Assembly: GCA_964034945.1 (NCBI GenBank) | Contig: OZ035962.1 | Coordinates: 110,239,034 to 110,303,033 of the forward strand | Source: Chrysopilus asiliformis | Taxonomy: Eukaryota > Arthropoda > Insecta > Diptera > Rhagionidae | Direction: 5' to 3' | DNA: 64,000 bases | Part shown: positions 33,737 to 44,625 of the stretch, piece by piece | Position numbering within the stretch: the first letter of the stretch is position 1 | Layout: each line of letters starts with the position of its first letter | Position numbers and translations under genes: made by a program | Notes under the pieces: model-generated | What the model was told of the DNA's origin: nothing | The model's input: only the letters and a program-made list of their open reading frames with translations | Database searches by the model: none

Positions 33737-34282
33737 AGTAGGGTGATTATACGTCCCGGAATATCCGGGACAGTCCCGGATTTAGGCATGTCGTTCTGGC
33801 ATTCCGGGAACTAAACTTTTGCCTCGGATTTGTCAATTTAGTGTTACAATTCATCAAACGATCACTTTATTTGCAAAAATATACTCTACTTCGGCTAGGG
33901 ATTGCTATAAATTACATTTTTTTCACCTGAGGCGGATTTTTTTTAATGATTTTCCACAAATAGAACATATTTTTCAAAATATTTTACCCGCAACTTTTTT
34001 CTTTGTTGGTGTTTTTACAATTTCCGTTCCCATTATTAATGGAATTTAAATAGCGCGAAAAACTTAGTGCATTTGTGCTTGGGACTGAGCAACTCGTGAG
34101 TTCAGTCTTTGCGCCGCATTCTGTTTGAAAAATTTCACCTACGATGCACGTTTCTTAATTCTTCATTCTTGGTTTTGGCCCAAATAAAGATTTATTTTCT
34201 ATAAAACTTCGTTGTTTCGTTGGTTTCAGCCATCCACACATACCCCGCTGATTGACCCAAAAAAATATGGTCACCCTACTAA
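33737..34282. mobile_element. TIR element with TAGGGTGA ends (F family), copy 1
   Basis: Inverted ends AGTAGGGTGATTAT and the complement of TATGGTCACCCTACT. Near the left end is a block rich in GTCCCGG and CCGGGAC motifs with GGATTTAGGCAT. Versions of that block recur at 40205-40290 and 50163-50255, and a related element lies at 62415-62766. A 76-codon frame inside is not recognised. Superfamily uncertain. Confidence 0.7.
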
Positions 34283-36190
34283 AAAGGCTTTTGATCCGTC
34301 TGTCTTGGCAATGGAGTTTTTTCTAGAAATCATGTAATGTAGTTAGCAGTAATTCAGAGAGTCCAAATCCCATTTTATGAGGAAAAAAAACTTTGGATTC
34401 CCAAAAGATGCAAATCCAAAATGGATCCCTGCAAAATTCTGCAAAATGACACCCAGAATATCTGCGCTTTTCAAGGACAAGATATTATACACAAGAAAAA
34501 CATTTTTTAACCAAGATCAGTTTTGAAACATCTTCAAGTCAGTTTGCTGGGTTTGTTATGCTCATATGATGTGCTTCTGCGATCAAAGAGCTATGCTTGG
34601 GGCCTCATGTTTCTTAACACAAAAAAATGATCGCCGGTTGAAAAAAAAACCCTATAACACTCCTCTGGGAGATTTATGTTTATGTTGGCAAGTGTGCTTC
34701 TCGTTTATGTACCTCCATATATTTGATCTTACGAATATAAGGCACAACATAAATTAAAGAAGAAGAAAAAAACTTGAAACCCATATTATTATGTTTGGGT
34801 CTGAAATATATTATATACTCGATTGTGGTTTAATCTACATTGAGTTTCTTATAGCTCATGGTATTTATTCAATGCCTGTTCAAGTTTTTTGGTGCGTTTT
34901 AAAGATCTTTCAAAAAGATTATTTTATTTTAAGAAAATGATCTTTTTAATTTTAATTTTAATTGTATGTTAAAGTTTAACTAAAACCATTTTATTTTAAG
35001 TTTTATTTTAAATAATTTTCAAGATTTTTTTGGTATTTCTAAAATTTATCGTAGATAATTTCTAGTTCTCAATAAAAAAATATTTTTTTTACTCTTCATG
35101 GTAACCGTAGAGTAGTGTACTAGATTTAGTATACCGTTTGTAACGCATCTACACCAGCGTATTTGGGATGACAAATAAAGATTTCCACCTGTCGGTTCTA
35201 AAACACGATAACTTTCGAAAGATTTTCGAAGGATGGAGTGTCTTGAACTTTGCACAGATTGTTTTCTTCTAAAAAGCAATGGTAAAATCGGAGCATTCCT
35301 GCCCCCTTCCCCGTACATATAAAATAGTATTTTCCGGTTTTCTCGAAAACGGTATATCGTTTCAAAAAAATTTGAAATGTGTTTAAAATATGATTTTAGA
35401 TGACTCTTCCACACATCAAAATCCAGTCGGACCATTCCTTGGCCCTTGCTTCATACAAATGGATTTTTTTTAATTTTTAATCATATATATATAGGATATT
35501 TGACAATTGTTTATAGAATTTGTATGTTTTCTTATGTTTAAAGCATCATTTTTCCAAAATTCGTTTTTTGACTTTTCTTATTCTAATATCAGTAAATTGT
35601 AAAATGTCAAGAATGTAATTGCAGAAAAGCGACCAAATTCGTAAAGAAAAAGTTTTAAAACGTGGTTTCGGAGCTAAAGTTTTAAAACGTGTTTTCTGAT
35701 ATTTGTTGTAGAAATATTGGTAAATCTCTAACCCGAAGTCTACACAGCCGATTGTTTTGAAATTTTGGCTCATATGTCTTCTGACGGAAGAAAGCCTATA
35801 AAAATAAGAAAAACTTTATAACAAACCATATATTTTTCTTGTTAAATCCAGCTTTTTCATTTTATTAATACTTACGTTTTCACGATAATTTGCTGATAAA
35901 AACTTTTAACAATGAAGCAAAATAAATTGTACTTATCTGAAACGTTTGTTATGTTATGCTCATGGCTAGGTGGACGAAGATAGCATAAATTGGAAAAAAC
36001 CCATTTCTGAATTTTCCAATTCCCTCTCGAATCCTGACGGCTGGCACTCAAGATGTTCCGGCTTTGCTCAGGGTTTTGGGGTGGGATCTTGCCTCTGGAT
36101 TCGATTGGGACATACTACGCGGGGTGCCAAAATAAAGAGGGGAAAAACTCAAACCGATCTCGTTCCTCAATCAAAAGGGAAAACAAAATA
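34283..36190. other. AT-rich, with a DINE-like remnant at 35095-35440
   Basis: At 35095-35440 the order GTATACCGTTTGTAACGC, ACACCAGCGTATTTGGGATG, CTCGAAAACGGTATATCGTT and CACACATCAAAATCCAGTCGG parallels family A, without a long microsatellite. The 129-codon minus frame there is therefore repeat-derived. The segment 36020-36160 is less AT-rich than its surroundings and would be the start of the intron if the exon proposed next is real. Confidence 0.45.
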
Positions 36191-36203
36191 AACATACACT
36201 CAC

Positions 36204-36440
36204 TTCGTAGTCCATTTCCTCCGACTGCTTAATCCTTTTTTTTGCTTTTTTTTCTTTTCTTTGCGCGCATAACTCCTTCGCACCGTTTCCCCCTCCCGCA
36301 TAAATTCACTTAACTAATCATAACTGATTTCCTATTTAACACCATAAATAATTTTCCTCTTTTCCAACCAACTTTCAAATCTATTTGGTTGTCGCACGCA
36401 ATAAGGAGAATACGAAAAAACCCAACAAACACTGTTTATG
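36204..36440 (-). other. Candidate 5' exon with start codon and splice donor
   Basis: On the minus strand, an ATG at 36215-36213 in a good context (GGAGGAA before it) is followed by codons for Asp, Tyr and Glu. The sequence then reads GTGAGT (36203-36198), a good splice donor. An in-frame stop precedes the ATG upstream. The leader is purine- and A-rich, as many insect 5' UTRs are. The upstream limit given here is arbitrary, because no promoter or cap site is certain. If read through, the frame ends 14 codons after the ATG. With only 12 coding bases the product cannot be named, and chance occurrence is quite possible. Confidence 0.22.
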
Positions 36441-36599
36441 TTTCGAATTATAATTTATTAATTTTTTATTTAGATTGACACTAAATTGGCTGATACATAC
36501 CAATTACACATAAACATCAAAAATGATCAAAAGTATTTGTGATATGTTTCGTTGAATTAAATTAATTTTAAGATTAAATCAAACACTAAACAATTATTT

Positions 36600-39374
36600 A
36601 GGATTAATTTAGATTTAAGTAATTCGCAATAAACTTTGTTTTCTCCCGACACACAGAGTGGATAAAAGCGACTATCGGACTCGATCACAAGAAAAGAACT
36701 TGTTTTTTTATTTTTCTTTTTTTTTAAAATACCCGAAAAACAGAACGGCACCTTATATATTAGATGCAGTTTTATTAGGATCTATTGTTTTTTTACAGCG
36801 ATCAGCAACTTGTTGCTGCGACAATGTGTCTATCGCTCTGTGTATTGGTTGAATTAAAGTGGAATACAAAAATTTGCATGCATTATATAAAAAAATATTT
36901 TTTCAAAATCCCTACCTTGGAACTTTCCTTTCAATGTTAAAAATGAAAATTAACACGAGTTTTCCAGCGCTGATGTGCACACCCGCAACTGTTGAATGGT
37001 TTCCTTTGATGGAATCGATGTTTTAAGCTGTTTTAGGAAAAGTAAAAGGAAAATCCGCACAATTTCACCAACTAAGTTTTAAAACGTTGAACAGACGATG
37101 AATTCCTCGATGTTTCCGATGTGAAATGATGTTCTCATACCGTGAAAATGGCCGCGCCCTTACTTTGATGCCCCTTCAAAGTTCGGACCGCTAGGGAATT
37201 TTTTTCTTTTCTCGTCGGTGGAAAGATTCGTGGATGATCGCTCCCTTCCTCCAAGTTGGACGGAATTATGCTCCTTCAGCTAATCCCTATTAGCTAGAAG
37301 TGATGCTGCAACTTTTGTTTCTTGGTATTGAAGATCAAATTTGTGCCTTGCAAATTTTGAAGACTTCTCTAATACCACAAAAAAATCGTTTAACGATGCT
37401 CTTGTCGTCGGATTGAAAATTAAAATACGCTACGCCTGGACATGCACGTCGTCTATGCCTCTTTAGGTGAAATTCTAATATTAAAAGCACGAGTAAGTTT
37501 CAATCCGAGATGATTTTTTTTTTCTTTTTAAAAGAATACTCACATTTTGCTATTTTATTGAAACGCTCAAAACAATTTCTACGCATAATTCCTCTGATTT
37601 AAAAAAAGTGGCAAAAATCTGGTTTCCTACAGGATTAATTTGCCTTTAAAACCCGTGAATTGGCTACTTCTAACAAAATGTGACTTCGAAAAATTATGTC
37701 CAAAAAATTTGCTGGACGAAAGTCCAGTGCGCAGCTCGACGTCCAAGAGAGAAAAGAACGAGCAACGATTCACGAATCCTTCTGGAAGTATCCTCTAAAG
37801 CTTTTGGTAGCAAATTTGACCAATAAGAAGATGCGTATAAATTTATTTAATTCGATATAAGAACATCATTTCACATTGGTCTTTTTTTTTAATATATTTT
37901 TTTTTTCAAGATTAAGCTGCATATTCATTTCTCAAAAAAAATGCCCACATAACACGTTTTTAAAACGCAACAACTCCATTTTAATGTCATTTTTCGTATA
38001 TACTCAAATCTAGATTTAATAGTTTTAATTCTTTCTATCTTCGTGTTAAGTTTTTATGTTTTGTATTTCCTTTTGTTTATTAACATAATGTTTTTACCAC
38101 AGTTTGCCGTGACCGAAAGAACAAAAGCAAGGGAAACTGCCCTCAGCTGATCCAACATATGTTTACCACTACAAATGCGTTTATGTTTTATGTTCAATTT
38201 CTTTTGATGGGCTTTATAATAGGCATACGATATAATGACAGCATAAAAAGGTCGACGAAAAGGAAAAAAAAAACATTAAGAAACATAACACAAAGAGCTG
38301 CAAAGAAAGAAAGAAAAAACATGAATTGAAATAAAATATAAAAGAATAAAAGTTGAGATAAAACAAACTGGGTGTTTAATCAGTGTTGGCAGGTCATATA
38401 TGAATGTATTTGTATGTCATATAGCGGGTTTAATATGCGAAACCTGAGATGGGTTATCCACTCGTACTTCTTCTTATGTTTTTTTATGCCTGTTTTATAA
38501 AAAAAAAAAAATCTCTCCACCTAGTTAACAAGTTTATATACCAATGCAATTAGATATTCTTGTTGATTAAATGAACGCGTCTTAAATTCGTATGAAGGTG
38601 TGTAATTAATTTAAAAATGAGGCAAAATGCTATTAAGAAAGCGATTAAGTTTTGGGTTTGAAATTCTTGAAATCTAATGACTTTTAAAGTTTCGAATGGA
38701 ATATCTGGTTGTTTTTGATTTTAATATTTATTAGTAGACTTCTAACGAAATTTTAAAAATAATTGGAATTAGTGGTATTTTTCAGTGCCATTTAAATGCA
38801 GTTCTCCCGTACTTTTTCTCTCGACTTTCTGTAAAAAGAAATATGAAGTCGAAAAATATAATCTTCTTGTTGGAAGTTAAGTACTTAATATTAATTTGTT
38901 TAAAATATCGAGACTGAAACATAGGCTACAAATAGTTTTGTTTTAACATCTCTTTCTTTTACCTAGGATAATCATATTTTTGTTGGTTCTATTTGTGACA
39001 AAATGATGGGTGGGGGTGTATGGAGCGGAACACCAACGAAACCACATTTTTTTTACCGGAAAAAAAATCTCTTTATTAATGCGAAAATCAAGGAAAGACA
39101 ATTAATTTTTTGAACAGAATGAGGTGCAGTAATTTAAATCAAATGCAACGTAGTCCTGAGCAAAAAAAACTTACCCTTTCACGTTTCTTACGTGCCGTAA
39201 ATAATCGGATCAAAAATGATAAAAAATACCAATAAGGAAAATTATTCCGCAGGCCAAAACTCTTGAGATACATGCGTTATTTATGGAAAATAGTTGGAAA
39301 AATCGGGAAATGTGAAAAAAGTTCAATTAATAGCAACCTCCAACTGAATTAGAGCATTTTTTTAAAAGCTTTTA
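36600..39374. other. AT-rich with less AT-rich patches, no gene seen
   Basis: Patches at about 36940-37330 and 37690-37790 are less AT-rich and have no repeat match. They could be regulatory DNA or leader exons, but nothing proves this. The rest is AT-rich. Confidence 0.4.
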
Positions 39375-39680
39375 TTTAGCTCGCTATCTTGTTTGTCTGT
39401 TTGTCTGTCAGGGTCAAATCTTGCAATCAAATTTTGACCCACTTCCACTCATCTGATTCACTTGAAATTTTGCACGCAGACGTAAGTCCGATGACAATAC
39501 AATATTTTCACTACTTCGTCCTTGTAAGGATAACGGAAGGTTCTGTAAGGATAACATCATTATCCTTTTCCTCAAATTTTCCGGAAAAAAATCTCACCTG
39601 GGGGTTTTTGGGATCGTTGAATCAGATTCTGGCTTTAAAAAGTCTGTCAGGATAACGGAAGGTCCTCTAAGACAGAAAAC
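39375..39680 (+). mobile_element. Possible DINE- or Helitron-like remnant
   Basis: A short TTTGTCTGTTTGTCTGTC tract is followed by CACTTGAAATTTTGCACGCA, the phrase that follows or precedes microsatellites in the other elements. It is then followed by three copies of AGGATAACGGAAGG-like sequence. Ends are not defined. Confidence 0.4.
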
Positions 39681-39944
39681 TTAATTCCAGTGCACGCTAA
39701 TTAAATTTATTGTCCTACTTTAATTTCACATTCGGATTTACCTGAACAAGTACGCTTAACAAATAAATAATAAGGTAATTAAAGGAAGTAATAAAAAAAA
39801 ATTACTAAAAAGGATAAAATAAAAAAATATTTTTTAAAAAAAAGCTTTTATTTTATAAAAATGTACTAAAAACGCACTAAAAAGGAAAAAATAATTTTTT
39901 GGGTGCTGTGTATCACAATTGGAAGACATCGGCATACGACCGGA

Positions 39945-40150
39945 ACCTCTGGCGAGAGACATTGCGGCAGGCCAAGACCGGAAACCGGTTGTAGCGCCGA
40001 AAGAGAGAGAGAATCACAAATAAAAGCGAGATAAATCAAAAAATAAAATAAAACAAATATTTATCTCGCTTTTATTTGTGATTCTCTCTCTCTTTCGGCG
40101 CTACAACCGGTTTCCGGTCTTGGCCTGCCGCAATGTCTCTCGCCAGAGGT
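39945..40150. repeat. Perfect 92-bp inverted repeat
   Basis: Arms 39945-40036 and 40059-40150 appear to be exact reverse complements, including a GAGAGAGAGA run, with a 22-nt A-rich spacer. The outer part of each arm is GC-rich (ACCTCTGGCGAGAGACATTG). On the plus strand the left arm and the bases before it read Asp-Arg-Asn-Leu-Trp-Arg-Glu-Thr-Leu-Arg-Gln-Ala-Lys-Thr and then a stop after Asn-Arg-Leu. This resembles the C-terminal tail of some non-LTR retrotransposon polyproteins, a weak match by memory only. Confidence 0.9.
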
Positions 40151-40165
40151 CCAGAACCTAAATGA

Positions 40166-40224
40166 AACTAAATGTTCGTCTCGGACTGGCTCAGAAATGA
40201 CCAGTCCGAGACGAACATTTAGTT
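40166..40224. repeat. Second perfect palindrome, 24-bp arms
   Basis: AACTAAATGTTCGTCTCGGA plus CTGG at 40166-40189 is exactly inverted at 40201-40224, around an 11-nt loop. It begins 16 bp after the larger palindrome and its right arm leads into an F-family fragment. Confidence 0.9.
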
Positions 40225-40290
40225 CCTGGGACGCTGGGACAACATGTCTAAATCTGGGACTATCCTGGCCATTCCGGGACATATGGTCGC
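40205..40290. mobile_element. F-family end fragment
   Basis: CATTTAGTTCCTGGGACGCT, then ACATGTCTAAATCTGGGACT and ATTCCGGGACATATGGTCGC followed by CCTGC match the terminal block of the F elements at 33737 and 50163. The other end is missing. Confidence 0.65.
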
Positions 40291-41925
40291 CCTGCTTTTT
40301 TCTGTACCTCTTTGAAAAGTTGGTCCCGATGAGCATCATATCGAATCATGAAGAAGCATCACATCCACAAATTTTTGAAGACGAAAATTGTTTAGAATGT
40401 TATTGTACGTAACTTTCCCGTACATTTAAATTCGTTTGAGCCTCTCTACCACCCATTCTTCATACAAATAGGTAATTTGTTGGTGGGTTTTTAAAAAACT
40501 CTGCATGTTAAAAACTTCTGCGATCATATCGAATAGTCAGAAATGTCAATTGTTTTTTTTTTGTCTAAAACACTCAAAATTTAGTTTTAGATAAACATTT
40601 AATTAAGTAGTAACGTGATCTTGAGCTTTTCTAAATTTCATTAAAACTTTGTGTGAATATTTTTTTCTGTATAAATAAGCAAATAAAAGATTTTTAGAAA
40701 AAAATTGAAAATCTAAATATACAACATGCAAGTACGAGTGTTTGTAGAACAGCAAAAAGAAGTATTCTGGAAGCTTTTGTTCTATTTTTGTTATATGTAT
40801 ATCTACATATTAACGTAATTTTTTTGATCGTTATTATTATTGTACTTGTTATTGTTTTTGTTGTTGATTTAGCTATTGTTGATTTAGCTATTTTAGTTGC
40901 CTGTGCATATTCTTGTTTTCCAAACACCATATTTCTTATGCTTTTTATGGATTTATGTTTGGTTTTACTCTGTTCTTTTGCCATACAGTCAGTTTGCTCA
41001 TATATTTTCAAGTACAAGAGAGGTTATGCCCATCAAGTGGATAAAATTCAATACAGGCAGCCAAGTTTTAGCTTAGCTCTGGGTACAAGTTCTCTATACG
41101 GCCAGAGATTCAAACCAAGCACAATTCGATTCAAACATAGCACAAGTGCTTGCTTATGTTTCTTTCTTCAACTCTTCACAAAACTCACCCCCAAACATCT
41201 TCTTGTCCGTCCGCCTATTCGTCTTTTATAAAACCATTCCTGGATCTTGTATAGTTATTGAGTTTTTTTTTTCATATTTCCATGTATTTTTAATTCTTTA
41301 GAGCTATAAGACTTATGTTTGCATTACGTGTCCTCCTCCGACTACTTTGCTCTTTTTTCTAAACACTTTGTACAAAACATCAAACATGGGTACATACGTG
41401 AAATGTCAAATATACATAAATACGTACAGTCAGACACAGAAGTACAGATAAAATTTTGGTGTGTTTCGTTTTTTTCTTGATAGTACAAAATCATAATTAA
41501 ATGTGCTGCTGGAACACAATCGTTTTACATCCTAAAAAGAGATTTTTAAGAATACAGAAAATTATTTATTGTGGTGGCAGAATTTCCAAGATGGATCTTA
41601 AAATGAATACGTGCAGCTTCAATTAATTATTAGACAAAACACGGGGTGGCTGGTAGGTTAGGCGAGTTGAAAACTGGATAATATGAAGTTTTATCTTACA
41701 CAGAACCCCACACTGATGATATCTGAGACATTCTATTAACATTCAACGATAGGGTGAAAAATTTAGCATTCAGCAAGGACTCGTTTTTTGAAGGAGGTTC
41801 TTCCTTCAGAAAATGTGGTTAAGAATTTCAGCACGAGTGGTTAAGTAGTTTTCGAGTCAGAGTTTTTATAAAGAAATTTTTGGATCAAAAAGTTTTTTTT
41901 GCTGTTCAAAAAAATGGTTGGTTTT
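40291..41925. other. AT-rich sequence, no gene seen
   Basis: A 147-codon plus frame at 40788-41231 begins with a hydrophobic Ile/Val-rich segment of about 40 residues encoded by repeated GTTATT/GATTTAGCTATT. It could be mistaken for a membrane protein, but there is no family match or conserved motif and the repetitive codons suggest chance. Confidence 0.4.
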
Positions 41926-42488
41926 TATACCCCTATGGTGAAACCAAAGGGTATATTAACTTTGGTTTACCGTTTGTAACGCCAAGATACCGTCATCACA
42001 CACAAAAATGAATTACACCAGTGTGTTTAGAATGATAAAAAAAATTGAATTTTGCATGTCCGTCCGTCTGTCTGTCCGTCTGTCCGTCTGTCCGTCCGTC
42101 TGTGGCGCGGATTGCGGGCGCACGGATTGAGCTAGAGACTTGAAATTTTGCGTGGATCCTTTTTTCGTAAAATGCGAGGCTAAGCTCGTTAACGGGCAAG
42201 AATGGACCATTAGGGGGGGTACCCCCATACAAACGAAAACGTTTTTTGTGAATATATCAAAATCGGTGCATCTTATCTAAAAAGTTCAAGAACAAAAGTT
42301 GTTTAGGATATGATTCTACATCATAAAACTCCCATACATCAAAATCCGATTGGAATAAATTTTAAAAAATCTTTTTGGAAAGTTTGACTTCAAAGTGGAA
42401 TTTTGGTATAACTGTTCGAATTTTGATACGAATATCACCATACGGGTCTCCAATGATTGACAGATTGGCAATTATAGCTTTTGTTATG
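41926..42488 (+). mobile_element. DINE-like element, family A copy 4
   Basis: Starts TATACCCCTATGGTGA (one change in the subterminal repeat). It has the GTCY tract (about 42056-42105), the GCGGATTGCGGGCGCACGGA block and TCACCATACGGGT. The stem-loop reads ATTGAC-AGATT-GGCAAT, with one stem mismatch. It ends GTTATG before a T run. Minus frames of 78 and 71 codons are the family's shared open stretch. Confidence 0.92.
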
Positions 42489-44518
42489 TTTTTTTTACAA
42501 AATGTAGGAAAATAAAAATTTTGGCAGTTTTTTTAATCGAAATCCTTACCTAAAAAGCGCTCTTAGAAGGTCCAACTTCCAAAAAGCCTGTACCGATTGC
42601 GCTGAAATCCAAGCATCCTCTCTAGCAAGGGAGGACTCAAAAAAAACGTGAAAAATTAGTCACAAATCATACGTTTTCCGTGTTTGGGGACTTCTGACCC
42701 TTCCTTCATATGTTTGACACTAGCAAGATCTTGGAATACGATTAAAGTTCTCAAAAAGTGTTTTTTGTTTAGCAAAATCGTACTCCACTGTTCCAAAGAA
42801 AGAAAAAAATCTTTTCATTTATAGATATTTTTCTACATTATCTGAACATACAATATTTATATTTTTGTGTATGTAGCATCGCATCAGTTAAGATACCACA
42901 TTTTGAATTTTCATGCAAAGATAAATTCAAAATGCCATCATCGACCATTTGAAAATGATTTTAAATTGTGCTTTGATATATACCAGTAGTTAACTAATCG
43001 TATTTCATGTATTATTTTCGATACAAGTTTTCTTAAGGAGTGGTCCTCATCTAGTCCAAATGATAGATCTTCTATTCGATTGTGGGCTCCATAGCTCCAA
43101 GACCTGTTTTTCCTGAAGATCGCTTGCAATATTGTTCGGTTTGTTTTTTTTTGTGTTGTCTTTCTTTTTCTTTCGATTTCTAAGATGACTTTTATTCGGT
43201 GTGTTGAGGGGCTTTTCTCTGTTCTGTCGTCGTCGTCGTCGAAGTCGCAACATAAATGTAAAAAAATGATGTAATTGGAAGGCGTTTTGAGGTTAACTAA
43301 ATTATAACCCTTTTTGTTGTTTATTTTCTGATCTGCTAAGATTTCATCCGCGCGCATAATCGCGATGGACGGTCAAATGATCTTATGGCGATTATAAAGC
43401 TTCTTTATGGCCAAACCGTGACTGCATCCAATCCAAATGGGTAACCTGACTTTGCTACATTGAATTAAATCTACCATCAGTCGTACACACACACACACAC
43501 ATACTTATATATAGAAGAGGAAAAAGATACGAAAATTCAAAAAAAAAAATAGCAACAATAATAACTATATATAGTTGTATAGTAGAATTAACAATAAATA
43601 CATGTACGTGAATCGATCTAAGGCGTTGATAGAAAGAGAAACAGGTTTAAGACAAGCTACTTGATTGATCCTCGGTTAGAATGAGGTCTGCATCTAACTC
43701 AGTATCTTTGTATCTAAATCTCGGACAATTTAATATTTCTTTTCGTTATAAATTGTTATAACCTTCTTTTATTCTAAATTACTGATCGTTTTTTGTGTGT
43801 ATGTTTTTTTCTTTTTTCTTTTTGATTGTTCGCGATATCAATCTTATTGGTGTAAAATCGTTTTCGTTCAACTTTTTCCATAATTCGATTTCCTTTCCAC
43901 TTTTCATAATTTTTTTTGTACAGATTTCAATCTATTCAATCTATCACCGTATAAGCATCGTTTTTGAAAATGAGATAATTTTTTTTTACTCTGTTGATAA
44001 AAAATGAAGGCCTATTTATCTTTTTCATTAAAAAAGGTTAATTTTAAAAGAGATGAAATATATTTTTTTCTGCTCAATTTGAGCCGTTCAAGCTTTGATC
44101 ATAAGAAATGTTGATTAATTTCCTATATTTTCCAAACACAAGCATTGTTTTGGTGATCCAGTACCAAAATTTCCATTATTATGTATTACATTCAGTAGGT
44201 ATCCGTAATAGAATTTCTCGGCTTATAAGGTCTGCAAAAACAACAAAATTATATTATGTATTTTTGCGGATGTTTTCACATCCAAATTTCCCGCCAACAG
44301 GTCGGACATGTCTGCCCAGAAAACCCATCAGGAGCCTGTTTCTGGTATGGAAAGCTGGCTCACCGTCATCAGAGCCTGCTTTGCCAGCTTCCACGCAGGC
44401 TTACAGGATTTTGGTGGAGTAAAACTCGATTTGAGTATTTATACTCCGATGTCACAAACCTTGTGCGAATTATAAGGTTTAAGGCAACATAGCTCCATCA
44501 AGCCAGAGCGAATAAACT
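42489..44518. other. AT-rich, small GTC and CA microsatellites
   Basis: (GTC)5 at about 43226-43241 and (CA)n at about 43484-43500. A 139-codon minus frame (42938-43357) is the longest here; its Asp run comes from the GTC repeat and no domain is seen. The segment at 44280-44440 is less AT-rich. A motif at 44420-44480 is loosely repeated at 46619-46672. Confidence 0.4.
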
Positions 44519-44623
44519 ATTTAGTGTTTAACCATTGAACCAATACAACCATTTCTTCATTCATGGTTTATACTCGACCTTTTAGCATTGAATCCTATTG
44601 GAATTTCTGGTTAAACACTAAAT
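44519..44623. mobile_element. 105-bp TIR element (I family)
   Basis: Inverted ends ATTTAGTGTTTAACCA and TGGTTAAACACTAAAT are perfect for 16 bp. The interior (CATTGAACC, ACTCGACC, TTTAGCATTGAATC) matches the fragment at 32439-32490. No coding capacity. Confidence 0.75.
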
Positions 44624-44625
44624 GG

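Noticed and set aside
36000..36160. Possible LTR primer-binding site (TGGCACCCCGCG on the minus strand)
   Set aside because: No LTR ending in CA precedes it and no direct repeat or retroviral-type reading frame follows, so the match is likely chance.
40788..41231. 147-codon frame with a hydrophobic N-terminal stretch
   Set aside because: The stretch is encoded by repeated GTT/ATT/GAT triplets. There is no signal-peptide-like start followed by a recognisable domain, and no splice context.
42938..43357. 139-codon minus frame with an Asp run
   Set aside because: The Asp run is a (GTC)n microsatellite, and no family resemblance or upstream leader was found.
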